This document shows positions 24,210 through 32,885 of a stretch of 64,000 nt of DNA, in pieces. The translations under genes and the position numbers were made by a program. The stretch is from Streptomyces vinaceus (GTDB taxonomy: Bacteria; Actinomycetota; Actinomycetes; Streptomycetales; Streptomycetaceae). Each line of letters opens with the position of its first letter. Position 1 is the stretch's first letter. Below the pieces are notes generated by a model, which did no database searches, was not told the DNA's origin, and saw only the letters and a list, made by a program, of their open reading frames with translations. The stretch lies in assembly GCF_008704935.1 (NCBI RefSeq), contig NZ_CP023692.1, positions 5,175,001-5,239,000 of the forward strand. Direction: 5' to 3'.

Positions 24210-25010
24210 TCAGCCCTGCGGGATCTCGCAGTAGCCGTTCGCGTCCTGCCAGAAGCGGTAGAGGTCGCGCCCGCAGTAGGTCTCCAGGTCGGACACGCCC
24301 AGGGCGTCCAGCAGGTTGCGCACCACGTCGAAGAAGAACCCGTTGACCTCCGGGATCCACAGCAGCGCGAAGACCGCGATCAGCCCGAACGGCGCCAGCG
24401 GCGCCACTTCGCGGCGGATCCGGTACGAGAGCCAGGGCTCGATGATCCCGTAGCCGTCCAGGCCCGGGACCGGCAGGAAGTTCAAGATCGCCGCCGAGAC
24501 CTGGAGCAGCGCGAGGAACGCGAGCGCGAAGCGGAACGCCATCGGGACCCCGTCGAGGGCGTTCAGCCAGAACGGCGCCGTGCAGACGACCGCGAAGGCC
24601 ACGTTGGTCAGCGGGCCCGCCGCCGAGATGAGGCTGTGCTTCCAGCGGCCCTGGATCCGGTCCCGCTCGATGTACACCGCGCCGCCGGGCAGGCCCAGCC
24701 CGCCCATGATCACGAAGATCACCGGCAGGACGATGCTGAGCAGCGCGTGCGTGTACTTCAGCGGATTCAGGGTCAGGTAGCCCTTGGCCCCGACCGAGAG
24801 GTCGCCGCTGTGCAGGGCCGTACGGGCGTGCGCGTACTCGTGCAGGCAGAGCGAGACGACCCAGGCCGAGGTCACGAAGAGGAACACGGCCAGCCCGGTG
24901 CTCGTCGAGTACCCCGTCCACACGGCCCAGCCGGTGACCGCCATGACGGCGAAGATGCCGAGGAAAACGGAACTGATCTGCCGCTCGCTGCGGCTGCCCT
25001 GATGACCCAT
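24210..25010 (-). CDS. M50-family site-2 protease-like metalloprotease
   Basis: A 266-residue membrane protein with six or so hydrophobic segments. The zinc site LHEYAHA (HExxH) lies near residue 58, and NFLPVPGLDGYG near residue 173 is the third-ligand N-x2-P-x2-x-LDG motif of S2P proteases. This fits an intramembrane protease that cuts membrane-anchored factors such as anti-sigma or signal peptides, though the substrate is unknown. ATG 25010 is chosen: it begins MGHQGSRSERQ and has TAGGTT 7 nt upstream with no Shine-Dalgarno, so it may be leaderless. It is divergent from the SARP gene with 73 bp between starts. Confidence 0.85.
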   Translation of the reverse strand: MGHQGSRSERQISSVFLGIFAVMAVTGWAVWTGYSTSTGLAVFLFVTSAWVVSLCLHEYAHARTALHSGDLSVGAKGYLTLNPLKYTHALLSIVLPVIFVIMGGLGLPGGAVYIERDRIQGRWKHSLISAAGPLTNVAFAVVCTAPFWLNALDGVPMAFRFALAFLALLQVSAAILNFLPVPGLDGYGIIEPWLSYRIRREVAPLAPFGLIAVFALLWIPEVNGFFFDVVRNLLDALGVSDLETYCGRDLYRFWQDANGYCEIPQG

Positions 25011-25017
25011 GCGGCGA

Positions 25018-25023
25018 AACCTA
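25018..25023 (-). promoter_or_regulatory. Candidate -10 (TAGGTT) for leaderless M50 gene
   Basis: TAGGTT on the minus strand lies 7 nt before ATG 25010. A GACAAT box for the divergent SARP gene lies at 25072-25077, 6 nt before its GTG. Confidence 0.45.
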
Positions 25024-25083
25024 CCTCGCGCACGGGGCCAAAAGGAGTACGGGGACCGGCCCCGGGCCAGCGACAATGGGCCG

Positions 25084-28000
25084 GTGCGTTACGCGATTCT
25101 CGGCACTGCCCAGGCCAGCCGCGACGACGGGAGCCCCGTCGCCGTCGGCGGAGCACGCCTGCGGGCCCTGCTCACCGCGCTCGCGCTGCGCCCGGGGCGG
25201 GCCGTGCCCGCGCACCTGCTGGTGGAGCAGGTGTGGGACGGCGACCGGCCCGCGGACGCCCCGGCCGCGCTCCAGGCGCTGGTGGGCCGGCTGCGCAGGG
25301 CGCTGGGGCACGGGGCGGTCCGCTCGGTGGAGGGCGGGTACCTGCTCGCAGCGGCGGGGGAGGACGTCGACCTGTACCGCTTCGAGCGCCTGGCCCGGGC
25401 CGGCGCCGCGACCCGGGACCCGGCCGAGGCGGCCGCCCTGTACGAGGAGGCCCTGGCGCTGTGGCGCGGACCGGCGCTGGCCGACCTGCCGGACGCGGTG
25501 GCCGAGTCCGCCCGCTGGGAGGCCGTACGTCTGGACGCGCGGCGGGGCCGGCTCGCCGCGGCCCTGGCGCTGGGCGAGGCCGAGCGTGCCCTGCCGGAGC
25601 TGACCGCCCTGTGCGGGGAGCGCCCGCTGGACGAACCGCTCCAGGCCCTGCGGATCCGGGCCCTGCGGGACACGGGCCGCCCTGCGGAGGCACTGGCCGC
25701 CTACGAGAGCGTCCGGCGCGACCTGGCCGCCCGCCTGGGGACCGACCCGGGCCCGGTCCTGCGCGCCCTCCACCAGGAACTCCTGGCCCCGCCGCCCGCC
25801 CCGGCGCACCCCGCCCCCGCCGGCCCCGCTCCCGCGGTCGCGGCCGAAGCGGCGCCCCCGGGACCGGCCGCGGCCCCGGGCTCCGCCCCGGCGGGCGGGG
25901 GCGCACTTCCCCGGCCGGGGAACCTGCGCGCCCGGGTGACCAGCTTCGTGGGGCGCGAGGGGGACATCCGGGTCATCGGGGAGGACCTCGGGCGGGCACG
26001 GCTCGTCACCCTGCTCGGGCCCGGCGGCGCGGGCAAGACCCGCCTGTCCCAGGAGGCCGCCGAGCAGGCCGCCCAGGCCTGGCCCGACGGGGTGTGGTTC
26101 GTGGAGCTGGCCCCCATCGACGGACCCGACGACCCCGAGGACGTGGCCGAGGCCGCCCTCACCGCACTCGGCGCCCGCGAGACCAAGCTGCGCGGCGCCG
26201 GCGCCGAGGAGCTGCGGGCGCTGACCGACCGCGCCGGGGACCACCCCCTCGCCCGGCTCGCGGAACACTGCGCCCGGCGCCGGATGCTGCTGATCCTCGA
26301 CAACTGCGAGCACGTCATCGACGCCGCCGCCCAGCTGGCCGAGGAGCTCCTCGCGCACTGCCCCGGCGTCCGGATCCTGGCCACCAGCCGCGAACCCCTC
26401 GGCGTGCCCGGGGAGTTCCTGCGCCCGGTGGAGCCGCTGCCCGACCCGGTCGCGCTGCGGCTCCTGGGCGACCGCGGGGCCGCCGCCCGGCCGGGCTTCC
26501 GTACCGAGGACGACTCCGAGGCCGCCGCCGAGATCTGCCGCCGCCTCGACGGGCTGCCGCTCGCCATCGAGCTCGCCGCGGCCCGGCTGCGGCTGCTCAC
26601 CCCGCGCCAGATCGCCGACCGCCTGGACGACCGCTTCCGGCTGCTGACCGGCGGCGCCCGTACCGTACTGCCCCGCCAGCAGACCCTGCGCGCCGTCGTC
26701 GACTGGTCCTGGGACCTCCTCGACGAGAAGGAGCGCACCGTCCTGCGCCGGCTCTCCGTCTTCGCCGGCGGCTGCGACGTGGCCGCCGCCGAAGCGGTCT
26801 GCGCCGACCCCGGCACCCCCGGGACCCCCGGCAGCCCCGGGACGCTCGGCACCCCCGACGTCCTGGACCTCCTCGGCTCCCTCGTCGACAAGTCCCTCGT
26901 CGTCGCGGCCCCCGGCCCCGACGGCGCCGGCATGCGCTACCGCCTCCTGGAGACCGTCGCCGAGTACGCCGCCGAGCGGCTCGCCGAGGCCGCCGGGGAC
27001 CGCGCCGCCACCGAGCGCCGCCACCTCACGTACTACCGCGAACTCGCCCGCACCACCGACCCCCTGCTGCGCAGCGGCCGCCAGCGCGAGGCCAGGCAGC
27101 GGTTCGCCACCGAGTACGAGAACCTGCGCAGCGCGCTGCGCCGCGCCGTCGCCGCCCGGGACGTCGGCGAGGTGCTCTGCCTGGTCCACGCCCTCAGCTG
27201 GTACTGGCAGATCCACGAACTGCGCGTCGAATCCCGGCACTGGGCGGGCGCCGCCGCCGAGCTGGGCCCGGACCCCTTCGCCGCGCCCGTGGTCCCGGCC
27301 GAGCCGGTCTACGAACCGCTCCTGGACGCGCCCCCGCCCTACACGGGGGAACAGCTCACCGAGGCCTGGCGCGGCGTCCGGCTGATCCTGATCGCCTCCC
27401 GCGACCAGACGAACGACAGCTGGACCTCGCCGGAGATCCGCGGCCAGATCGAGGGGGTCCTGGCCGCCTACCGGCCCGGCCTGCCGCAGACCTGCCGGAC
27501 CCCCGCCGGCCTGTGGATCTACGCGGTGATGATCTCCGGAGACGCCGGTCTGCTCCGCAAGGCCCTCGACGCCACCGTCGAGACCGCCCGGGAGCTGGAC
27601 TACCGCTGGGAGTTGGCCGGCGCCCTCCAGGTGCGGGCCAACGTGCTGGCCAACCGGGCCGACTGGTCCGGTGACGCAGCCCGCGACGCCGACGAGAGCC
27701 TCGCCCTCTTCGAGGCGCTGGGCGACGACTGGGGCTGCGCGGAGGCCCTCTCGGCCCGCGCCGAATCCCGCGAGAAGCGGGGCGAGTACGCGTCGGCCGC
27801 CGAGGACTTCCGGGCCGCGATCGCGCACGCCGAGCGGCTCGGCGCCGCCTCCCAGGTCGCCGTCCTGCGCGTACGGATGGCCGGGGTCCTCATCGAAGGC
27901 GGCGAGATGGCCGAGGCCGAGGAACTGCTCGCCGAGGTCACGGCGGGCTCCGGCTCGTACGGCAACGAGGCCATGCCGGCCGCCCGGATGTTCCTCGCGT

Positions 28001-28479
28001 CGATCTACGGCCGGACCGGCCGCGTCCCCGCGGCCCACGAGCAGCTCCGGCTGCTGCGCGACGAGTTCGCGTTCGGCGCGTTCGCCGTCTTCGACGGGTT
28101 CCTGCTCGGCACGATGGCCTGGCTGGAGAACCAGCAGGGCCGGTACGGGGAGGCGCTCGACCTGCTGCGGCGGGCCATGACCACCGCCCAGGACCCCCTC
28201 GCGCTGATGGTCGCCCCGCAGATGCCCGCCGTCTACCTGCTGACGGCGGCCGTCTCCCGGGCCGGACTCGGCGGTCCCGGAAACGCCCGCGACGCCGCCC
28301 GGCTCGTCGGCGCCCACCGGGCCCTGATGCCCCCGCTGCACTTCCCGGTCACGATGGAACGCGAGGACGCCGCCCGCGCCGAGGAGCTGGCGCGGGCGGC
28401 GCTCGGGGACGCCGGGTACGAGGCGGCGTACGCCGAAGGCGGCGGCCTCACCCTGGAGGAGGCCACCGCCCTCATCTGA
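25084..28479 (+). CDS. AfsR/SARP-family transcriptional regulator (large, with NB-ARC ATPase)
   Basis: A 1131-residue multidomain activator. Residues 1-90 are the winged-helix OmpR-like DNA-binding domain, 95-240 the bacterial transcriptional activation (BTAD) domain with TPR-like helices (RPAEALAAYESVRRDLAARL), then a Pro/Ala linker, an NB-ARC/AAA-type STAND ATPase with P-loop LGPGGAGKTRLS near residue 310 and Walker B LLILDNCEHV near 400 (GxP-type LDGLPLAIEL near 490), and a TPR-rich C-terminus. It is of the AfsR/LuxR-like STAND class that activates secondary metabolism. It faces a DrrAB exporter; SARPs bind direct heptamer repeats 11 bp apart, and such an array lies upstream of drrA at 30436. 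GTG 25084 is chosen as the domain start. Confidence 0.88.
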   Translation: MRYAILGTAQASRDDGSPVAVGGARLRALLTALALRPGRAVPAHLLVEQVWDGDRPADAPAALQALVGRLRRALGHGAVRSVEGGYLLAAAGEDVDLYRFERLARAGAATRDPAEAAALYEEALALWRGPALADLPDAVAESARWEAVRLDARRGRLAAALALGEAERALPELTALCGERPLDEPLQALRIRALRDTGRPAEALAAYESVRRDLAARLGTDPGPVLRALHQELLAPPPAPAHPAPAGPAPAVAAEAAPPGPAAAPGSAPAGGGALPRPGNLRARVTSFVGREGDIRVIGEDLGRARLVTLLGPGGAGKTRLSQEAAEQAAQAWPDGVWFVELAPIDGPDDPEDVAEAALTALGARETKLRGAGAEELRALTDRAGDHPLARLAEHCARRRMLLILDNCEHVIDAAAQLAEELLAHCPGVRILATSREPLGVPGEFLRPVEPLPDPVALRLLGDRGAAARPGFRTEDDSEAAAEICRRLDGLPLAIELAAARLRLLTPRQIADRLDDRFRLLTGGARTVLPRQQTLRAVVDWSWDLLDEKERTVLRRLSVFAGGCDVAAAEAVCADPGTPGTPGSPGTLGTPDVLDLLGSLVDKSLVVAAPGPDGAGMRYRLLETVAEYAAERLAEAAGDRAATERRHLTYYRELARTTDPLLRSGRQREARQRFATEYENLRSALRRAVAARDVGEVLCLVHALSWYWQIHELRVESRHWAGAAAELGPDPFAAPVVPAEPVYEPLLDAPPPYTGEQLTEAWRGVRLILIASRDQTNDSWTSPEIRGQIEGVLAAYRPGLPQTCRTPAGLWIYAVMISGDAGLLRKALDATVETARELDYRWELAGALQVRANVLANRADWSGDAARDADESLALFEALGDDWGCAEALSARAESREKRGEYASAAEDFRAAIAHAERLGAASQVAVLRVRMAGVLIEGGEMAEAEELLAEVTAGSGSYGNEAMPAARMFLASIYGRTGRVPAAHEQLRLLRDEFAFGAFAVFDGFLLGTMAWLENQQGRYGEALDLLRRAMTTAQDPLALMVAPQMPAVYLLTAAVSRAGLGGPGNARDAARLVGAHRALMPPLHFPVTMEREDAARAEELARAALGDAGYEAAYAEGGGLTLEEATALI

Positions 28480-28502
28480 CCCGGTCCCCCGTGCGGGGCC
28501 CG

Positions 28503-28539
28503 TCCGGGACGCGATCCGGAACGGACCGACCGTCCCGGA
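28503..28539. terminator. Candidate hairpin between convergent SARP and drrB genes
   Basis: TCCGGGACG and CGTCCCGGA form a 9-bp stem with a 19-nt loop, ending next to the drrB stop. Confidence 0.4.
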
Positions 28540-29391
28540 TCAGGTCTTCTGGCGGAACTTGCGGACCGCGAGCGGCATCGTGACCGCCGTGATGGCGATG
28601 GACCAGATCAGCGTCACCGTCACCGGGTGGGCGACCGCACCGCCGTTGATCAGGCCGCGGGCCGCGTCGGCCAGGTTGGACAGCGGGTTGTAGTCCGTGA
28701 AGGTCTGCAGCCAGCCGGGCATGGTCGACGGCGGGGCGAAGATCGAGCTGCCGAACTGCAGCGGCATCAGGACCAGCATCGCCATGCCCTGCACGGCCTG
28801 CGCGGTCTTCATGGTGAGACCGAGCAGGATGAAGATCCACATCAGCGAGGCGCCGAAGACCGCCGACAGGCCGATGGACAGCAGCAGGTCGAACACCGAG
28901 GTCTTGATCGACAGGCCGAGCATGAAGCCCACGGTCAGCAGGATCGCGATGGCGACCATCATCCGGCCGAGCTCGACGACGATCTTGGCGATGAGGACGG
29001 ACGACCGGGCGATCGGCATGGACCGGAACCGGTCCATCACGCCCTTCTTGAAGTCGTCGTTGACGCCGGTGCCGACACCCATGGCGATGTTCATGCCCAT
29101 CATCGCCATCAGACCCGGGACGACGTAGTTGACGTACGCCTCCTGCTGGCCCTTGCCGGAGATCGCGCCGCCGAAGACGAACACGAACAGCAGCGTGAAG
29201 ATGATCGGCATGAACAGGACGTCGAACATCGACTCGGGGTCCTGCTTGATCTGCAGGGCGTTGCGGCGCACCAGGGCGCCGATGTGCCGCAGATTGGCCC
29301 GCAGGCCGATCCGGCCCTCGCCGGAGGCCACCGTGGCCGGCGCCGGAGCGGCCGGGGCGGGAGCGTGCTTCGTCGTGGTTACGGTGCTCAT
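28540..29391 (-). CDS. ABC-2 type permease (DrrB-like)
   Basis: A 283-residue integral membrane protein of the daunorubicin-resistance DrrB class. Six hydrophobic segments are visible, with the MFDVLFMPIIFTLLFVFVFG first span, the PGLMAMMGMNIAMGVGTG region and a late SLMWIFILLGLTMKTAQAVQ span. A short Ala/Pro-rich N-terminus is cytoplasmic. It overlaps the upstream ATPase gene by 4 nt (ATGA), so the two are translated together and form an exporter, the substrate of which is not evident. Confidence 0.88.
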   Translation of the reverse strand: MSTVTTTKHAPAPAAPAPATVASGEGRIGLRANLRHIGALVRRNALQIKQDPESMFDVLFMPIIFTLLFVFVFGGAISGKGQQEAYVNYVVPGLMAMMGMNIAMGVGTGVNDDFKKGVMDRFRSMPIARSSVLIAKIVVELGRMMVAIAILLTVGFMLGLSIKTSVFDLLLSIGLSAVFGASLMWIFILLGLTMKTAQAVQGMAMLVLMPLQFGSSIFAPPSTMPGWLQTFTDYNPLSNLADAARGLINGGAVAHPVTVTLIWSIAITAVTMPLAVRKFRQKT

Positions 29392-30422
29392 GCCGCGACC
29401 TCCTCGGTCATCTCGGTGGGAACGGAGTCCTCGGCGGAGGAGGGCCGCTGGCCCGTGATGGCCAGGAACACCTCGTCGAGGCTGGGCAGGTAGGTGCCGA
29501 GGTCGGCGATCGCGTACCCGCGGGCGGCCAGCAGGCCCACCACGGCGGTCAGCTGCTCGTCGCTCAGGATCGGGACCAGCAGGACGCCCTCGTCCGGGAC
29601 GGCCTGCGAGCCGGCGACCCCGTCGAGCCCGGCCTCGGCCAGCGAACGGGCCATGCCCGGCAGGTCGGAGGCGTCGACGGGGCGGATCCTCAGGGTCCGG
29701 CCGCCGACGCGGGCCTTCAGCTCGTCGACCTTGCCGTTGGCGATGACCTTGCCCTTGTCGATGACCGTCAGCTCGTTCGCGAGCTGCTCGGCCTCCTCCA
29801 TGTACTGGGTGGTGAGCAGGACGGTGGCCCCCTCGGCGACCATCCGCTGCACCTCGTCCCACACCTCGTTGCGGGTGCGGGGGTCGAGGCCGGTGGTCGG
29901 CTCGTCCAGGTAGAGCACGGCCGGCCGGCCGATCATCGAGGCGGCCAGGTCGAGCCGGCGGCGCATGCCGCCGGAGTAGTTCATCGCGGCCTTCTTGGCG
30001 GCTTCGGTCAGCGAGAACCGCTCCAGCAGCTCGTCGGCGCGCGAGCGGGCGTCCTTGCGGGACAGGTCCAGCAGCCGGCCGATCATGTAGAGGTTCTCCC
30101 AGCCGGAGAGCTTCTCGTCGACCGAGGCGTACTGCCCCGTGAGGCCTATGGTGCGGCGCAGCTGCCGCGGCTGGCGGACCACGTCGTAGCCGGCGACGGT
30201 GGCGGTCCCGGAGTCCGGGACGATCAGGGTGGACAGGCAGCGTACGAGGGTGGTCTTGCCGGCGCCGTTCGGCCCGAGGACACCGAGGACCGTGCCCTCG
30301 CGGACGTCCAGGTCGACCCCGTCCAGGGCTTTCGTCTCGCCGTAGTGCTTGACCAGGCCCCGTACTTCAACGGCGTGCGAGCCGCTCACGGGATTCTTGT
30401 CGTTTCGCGTCATGTCCACCAT
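29388..30422 (-). CDS. Daunorubicin-resistance-type ABC transporter ATPase (DrrA-like)
   Basis: A 344-residue ABC ATPase. Walker A GPNGAGKTT near residue 52, signature YSGGMRRRLDLA near 150, and Walker B AVLYLDEPTTGLDP near 170 are all present, followed by the DrrA-type C-terminal extension. With the downstream permease it forms a drug or lipid exporter. ATG 30422 is preferred, though TTG 30443 and ATG 30413 are in frame; there is no clean Shine-Dalgarno sequence. Immediately upstream are four perfect heptamer repeats at 11-bp spacing, which suggests control by a SARP-type activator. Confidence 0.9.
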   Translation of the reverse strand: MVDMTRNDKNPVSGSHAVEVRGLVKHYGETKALDGVDLDVREGTVLGVLGPNGAGKTTLVRCLSTLIVPDSGTATVAGYDVVRQPRQLRRTIGLTGQYASVDEKLSGWENLYMIGRLLDLSRKDARSRADELLERFSLTEAAKKAAMNYSGGMRRRLDLAASMIGRPAVLYLDEPTTGLDPRTRNEVWDEVQRMVAEGATVLLTTQYMEEAEQLANELTVIDKGKVIANGKVDELKARVGGRTLRIRPVDASDLPGMARSLAEAGLDGVAGSQAVPDEGVLLVPILSDEQLTAVVGLLAARGYAIADLGTYLPSLDEVFLAITGQRPSSAEDSVPTEMTEEVAA

Positions 30423-30435
30423 GGGACCATCCGCC

Positions 30436-30521
30436 ACCGACAACGCACCGACAGCGGACCGACAGACGACCGACAGGCAGCTGTCCGGCAGCCGTCCGGA
30501 AGTCGTCCGCAGGCCGCCCGG
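30436..30521. promoter_or_regulatory. 11-bp-phased heptamer array upstream of drrA (candidate SARP site)
   Basis: Four identical heptamers TGTCGGT on the minus strand (plus-strand ACCGACA at 30436, 30447, 30458, 30469) repeat exactly every 11 bp. Across a 6-bp centre the pattern continues on the plus strand as four degenerate copies, TGTCCGG, CGTCCGG, CGTCCGC, CGCCCGG, at 30482, 30493, 30504 and 30515, also every 11 bp. The layout is a 4 + 4 inverted array of 86 bp in the panB-drrA gap. SARP regulators bind heptamers with this one-helical-turn spacing. Confidence 0.6.
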
Positions 30522-30524
30522 ACG

Positions 30525-30564
30525 CCGGAAGCCCGCCGACGGACGCGTCGCGGCGGGCTTCCGG
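30525..30564 (-). terminator. panB terminator hairpin
   Basis: A 14-bp perfect stem (CCGGAAGCCCGCCG with its complement) and 12-nt loop begin 15 nt after the panB stop. Confidence 0.85.
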
Positions 30565-30579
30565 TACGGGACTACCGGG

Positions 30580-31440
30580 TCAGTGGAAGCTGTGCTCGGC
30601 CTGAGGGAACGTTCCGCCGACCACGTCCTCGGCGAAGGCCTTCGCCGCGTCGCCCATGGTCGCGCGCAGGTTCGCGTACTGCTTCACGAACTTCGGCATC
30701 TTCCCGCCGGTCAGGCCCATCATGTCGGTCCACACCAGCACCTGCGCGTCGCACTCCGCGCCGGCCCCGATGCCGACCGTCGGGATGTGCAGGGACCGGG
30801 TGACCTCGGCGGCCAGCTCGGCCGGGACCAGCTCCAGCACCACCGCGAACGCGCCCGCGTCCTGCGCCGCCTTGGCGTCGCGCAGCAGCTGGTGCGCGGC
30901 CTCGTCGCCGCGGCCCTGCACCCGGTAGCCCATGGCGTTCACGGACTGCGGGGTCAGGCCCAGGTGGGACATGACCGGGATGCCGGACTGCACGATCAGC
31001 TCGGTCTGCTGCAGCGAGCGCTCTCCGCCCTCCAGCTTCACGGCTCCGACACCGGCCTCCTTCACGAGGCGGGTGGCGCTGCGCAGCGCCTGCACGGCGC
31101 CTTCCTGGTACGAGCCGAACGGCAGGTCGCCGACGACCATGGCCCGGCTGGTGCCCCGTACGACCGCGGCCGAGAGCATGGTCATCTCGTCCATCGTCAC
31201 CGGGACGGTGGTCTCGTAGCCGAGGTGGCAGTTGCCCATGGAGTCGCCGACGAGGATGACCGGGATGCCGGCCTCGTCGAAGACGGAGGCGGTCATCGCG
31301 TCGTAGGCCGTGAGCATCGGCCACTTCTCGCCGCGCTCCTTGGCGAGGGTGAGGTCGCGGACGGTGGTCCGCCGGTTGCGCTTGCCCCCGTACAGGGTGG
31401 GGGCGGCGGCTTCGCGGGCAGGCGAAACGGCATGCGTCAT
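30580..31440 (-). CDS. panB: 3-methyl-2-oxobutanoate hydroxymethyltransferase
   Basis: A 286-residue ketopantoate hydroxymethyltransferase, the first committed step of pantothenate and CoA synthesis, transferring a hydroxymethyl group from methylenetetrahydrofolate to ketoisovalerate. The PanB fold is evident: MLTAYDAMTASVFDEAGIPV with ILVGDSMGNC near residues 43-70 (Mg-binding Asp), VVGDLPFGSYQ, VKLEGGE, PVMSHLGLTPQ and the catalytic-Glu region FAVVLELVPAEL. It has a strong Shine-Dalgarno AAGGAG 9 nt before ATG 31440. It is monocistronic, ending in the hairpin at 30525. Confidence 0.95.
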   Translation of the reverse strand: MTHAVSPAREAAAPTLYGGKRNRRTTVRDLTLAKERGEKWPMLTAYDAMTASVFDEAGIPVILVGDSMGNCHLGYETTVPVTMDEMTMLSAAVVRGTSRAMVVGDLPFGSYQEGAVQALRSATRLVKEAGVGAVKLEGGERSLQQTELIVQSGIPVMSHLGLTPQSVNAMGYRVQGRGDEAAHQLLRDAKAAQDAGAFAVVLELVPAELAAEVTRSLHIPTVGIGAGAECDAQVLVWTDMMGLTGGKMPKFVKQYANLRATMGDAAKAFAEDVVGGTFPQAEHSFH

Positions 31441-31802
31441 TGCAACTGCTCCTTGATGTCATCTCGAGGCGCCCTCACGGCGTCCCCGGACTCACCCACC
31501 ATGGTGGCACCTGCCGGGCCCGTGGCGAAAGTGGTGAGGGGACCGGTACGTCACACTCCGGCCGGACGCGAGGGGCACTCCCTGCACCCTCATGGCCCCC
31601 TCTTGGCCCTCTCATGGTCCCCTTCCCGGCGGTTCGGCGCGCGCGGAAGGCAATGTGCGCGTTTCGTGACAAGCGGAACCTCGGCCACACGGCCGTTCGT
31701 CCTCCCGGACGTACGGCCGGAACAACGGCACGAAAGGCTCCGTCGATCGCCTAGGGTCAAGGTGCGGGGACGGAGCGCAAGCACGGCAGCGAGGGCAGTG
31801 GC
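31441..31802. other. 362-bp gap between panB and an EEP-family gene
   Basis: No gene is seen. It holds two divergent promoter regions, a perfect palindrome CCACCATGGTGG (31496-31507), near-repeats CATGGCCCC/CATGGTCCC around 31590-31620, and a -10-like TAGGGT at 31752-31757 for the plus-strand gene. Confidence 0.5.
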
Positions 31803-32831
31803 ATGGCACAGGCGTACATGACGGAGACGGGGAACGGCGGCTCGGAGCCCGAGCCCTCCGGATCCCGCCTCCGGCGCCGACTGGCCGGGCTGCGCCGGGA
31901 CCGGGGCATCTGGCGGCGCGGGATCGTGATCGCGGCCCTGGCCGCCCTGATCTCACTGGTCATGATCTTCCACGCCGAGCTGCCGAACGACGTGGGCAAC
32001 CTCGGCAGCCTCACCGAGACCTTCCTGCCCTGGCTGGGCCTGGCCGTGCCGCTCCTGTTCGCCGCCGCCGTCGTGCGCAAGTCCGCGACCGCCCTGATCG
32101 CGATACTGCTGACGGCCGGCGTCTGGGTGAACCTCTTCGGCAGCCTGGTCCTCGACAAGTCCGGCTCCGGCGGAAACCTGATGGTCGCGACCCACAACGT
32201 CGACGCCGACAACCCCGACCCGCGGGGCACCGCCGCCCAGATCGCCAGGTCGGGCGCCGACGTGCTGGCCCTGACCGAGCTCAAGGGCAGCGCCGTCCCC
32301 GTCTACGAGGAGGCCCTGGCGGGCGCGTACAAGTACCACTCCGTCGAGGGCACGGTCGGCGTGTGGAGCAAGTACCCGCTGAGCTCCAGCGCGCCCGTCG
32401 ACATCAAGATGGGCTGGACCCGGGCCATGCGCACCACCGTGGACAGCCCGTACGGCCGGATCGCCGTCTTCGCCGCCCACCTGCCCTCCGTCCGGGTCAA
32501 GCTGAACGCCGGCTTCACCGCCAACCAGCGCGACAACAGCGCCGGCGCCCTCGGCAACGCGCTCGCCGCCGAGCCGCTGAAGAAGGTCATCCTGCTCGGC
32601 GACCTCAACGGCACCATGAACGACCGGTCCCTGTCCGACGTCACCTCGCAGATGCGCTCCACGCAGGGCGCGGCGGGCGACGGCTTCGGCTTCAGCTGGC
32701 CCGCCCAGTTCCCGATGGCCCGGATCGACCAGATCATGGTCCGCGGGATCAAGCCGGAAGCCTCCTGGACCCTGCCGCGCACCGGCAGCGACCACCTGCC
32801 GGTCGCCGCGCGGGTGACCGTGAAGCCGTAG
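31803..32831 (+). CDS. Endonuclease/exonuclease/phosphatase (EEP) family membrane protein
   Basis: A 342-residue protein with a cytoplasmic Arg-rich N-terminus, three hydrophobic segments (about residues 38-58, 75-93, 98-118), and an extracellular EEP domain. EEP landmarks are VATHNVDADN (catalytic Asn) near residue 128, VLALTELKG (Glu) near 158, LLGDLNGTMND (Asp and Asn) near 260 and GSDHLPVAARV (Asp-His) at the end. Relatives range from DNases to phospholipases and phosphatases, so the substrate is open. The GAGGG box lies 7 nt before ATG 31803. The stop codon sits inside a CCGTAG repeat. Confidence 0.85.
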   Translation: MAQAYMTETGNGGSEPEPSGSRLRRRLAGLRRDRGIWRRGIVIAALAALISLVMIFHAELPNDVGNLGSLTETFLPWLGLAVPLLFAAAVVRKSATALIAILLTAGVWVNLFGSLVLDKSGSGGNLMVATHNVDADNPDPRGTAAQIARSGADVLALTELKGSAVPVYEEALAGAYKYHSVEGTVGVWSKYPLSSSAPVDIKMGWTRAMRTTVDSPYGRIAVFAAHLPSVRVKLNAGFTANQRDNSAGALGNALAAEPLKKVILLGDLNGTMNDRSLSDVTSQMRSTQGAAGDGFGFSWPAQFPMARIDQIMVRGIKPEASWTLPRTGSDHLPVAARVTVKP

Positions 32832-32861
32832 CCGTAGCCGTAGCCGTAGCCGTAGCCGTAG
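32826..32861 (+). repeat. (CCGTAG)6 tandem repeat spanning the stop codon
   Basis: Six perfect copies of CCGTAG. The EEP-gene stop TAG is part of the first copy and, because the unit is 6 bp, all six TAG triplets remain in frame, giving a run of alternating CCG and TAG. Confidence 0.95.
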
Positions 32862-32879
32862 CCCGTACGCCCGTACGGG
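32862..32879. terminator. Hairpin between convergent EEP and nadE genes
   Basis: CCCGTAC-GCCC-GTACGGG, 7-bp stem, with an additional GTAGCCC/GGGCTAC pairing around it (32858-32889). Its arms include the sequence CCGTACGGGTGAGGG that recurs at 40551. Confidence 0.6.
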
Positions 32880-32885
32880 TGAGGG

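Noticed and set aside
25009..28341. Minus-strand open frames of up to 1106 codons opposite the SARP gene
   Set aside because: Shadows of the strongly GC3-biased coding strand; the plus frame has all SARP domains.
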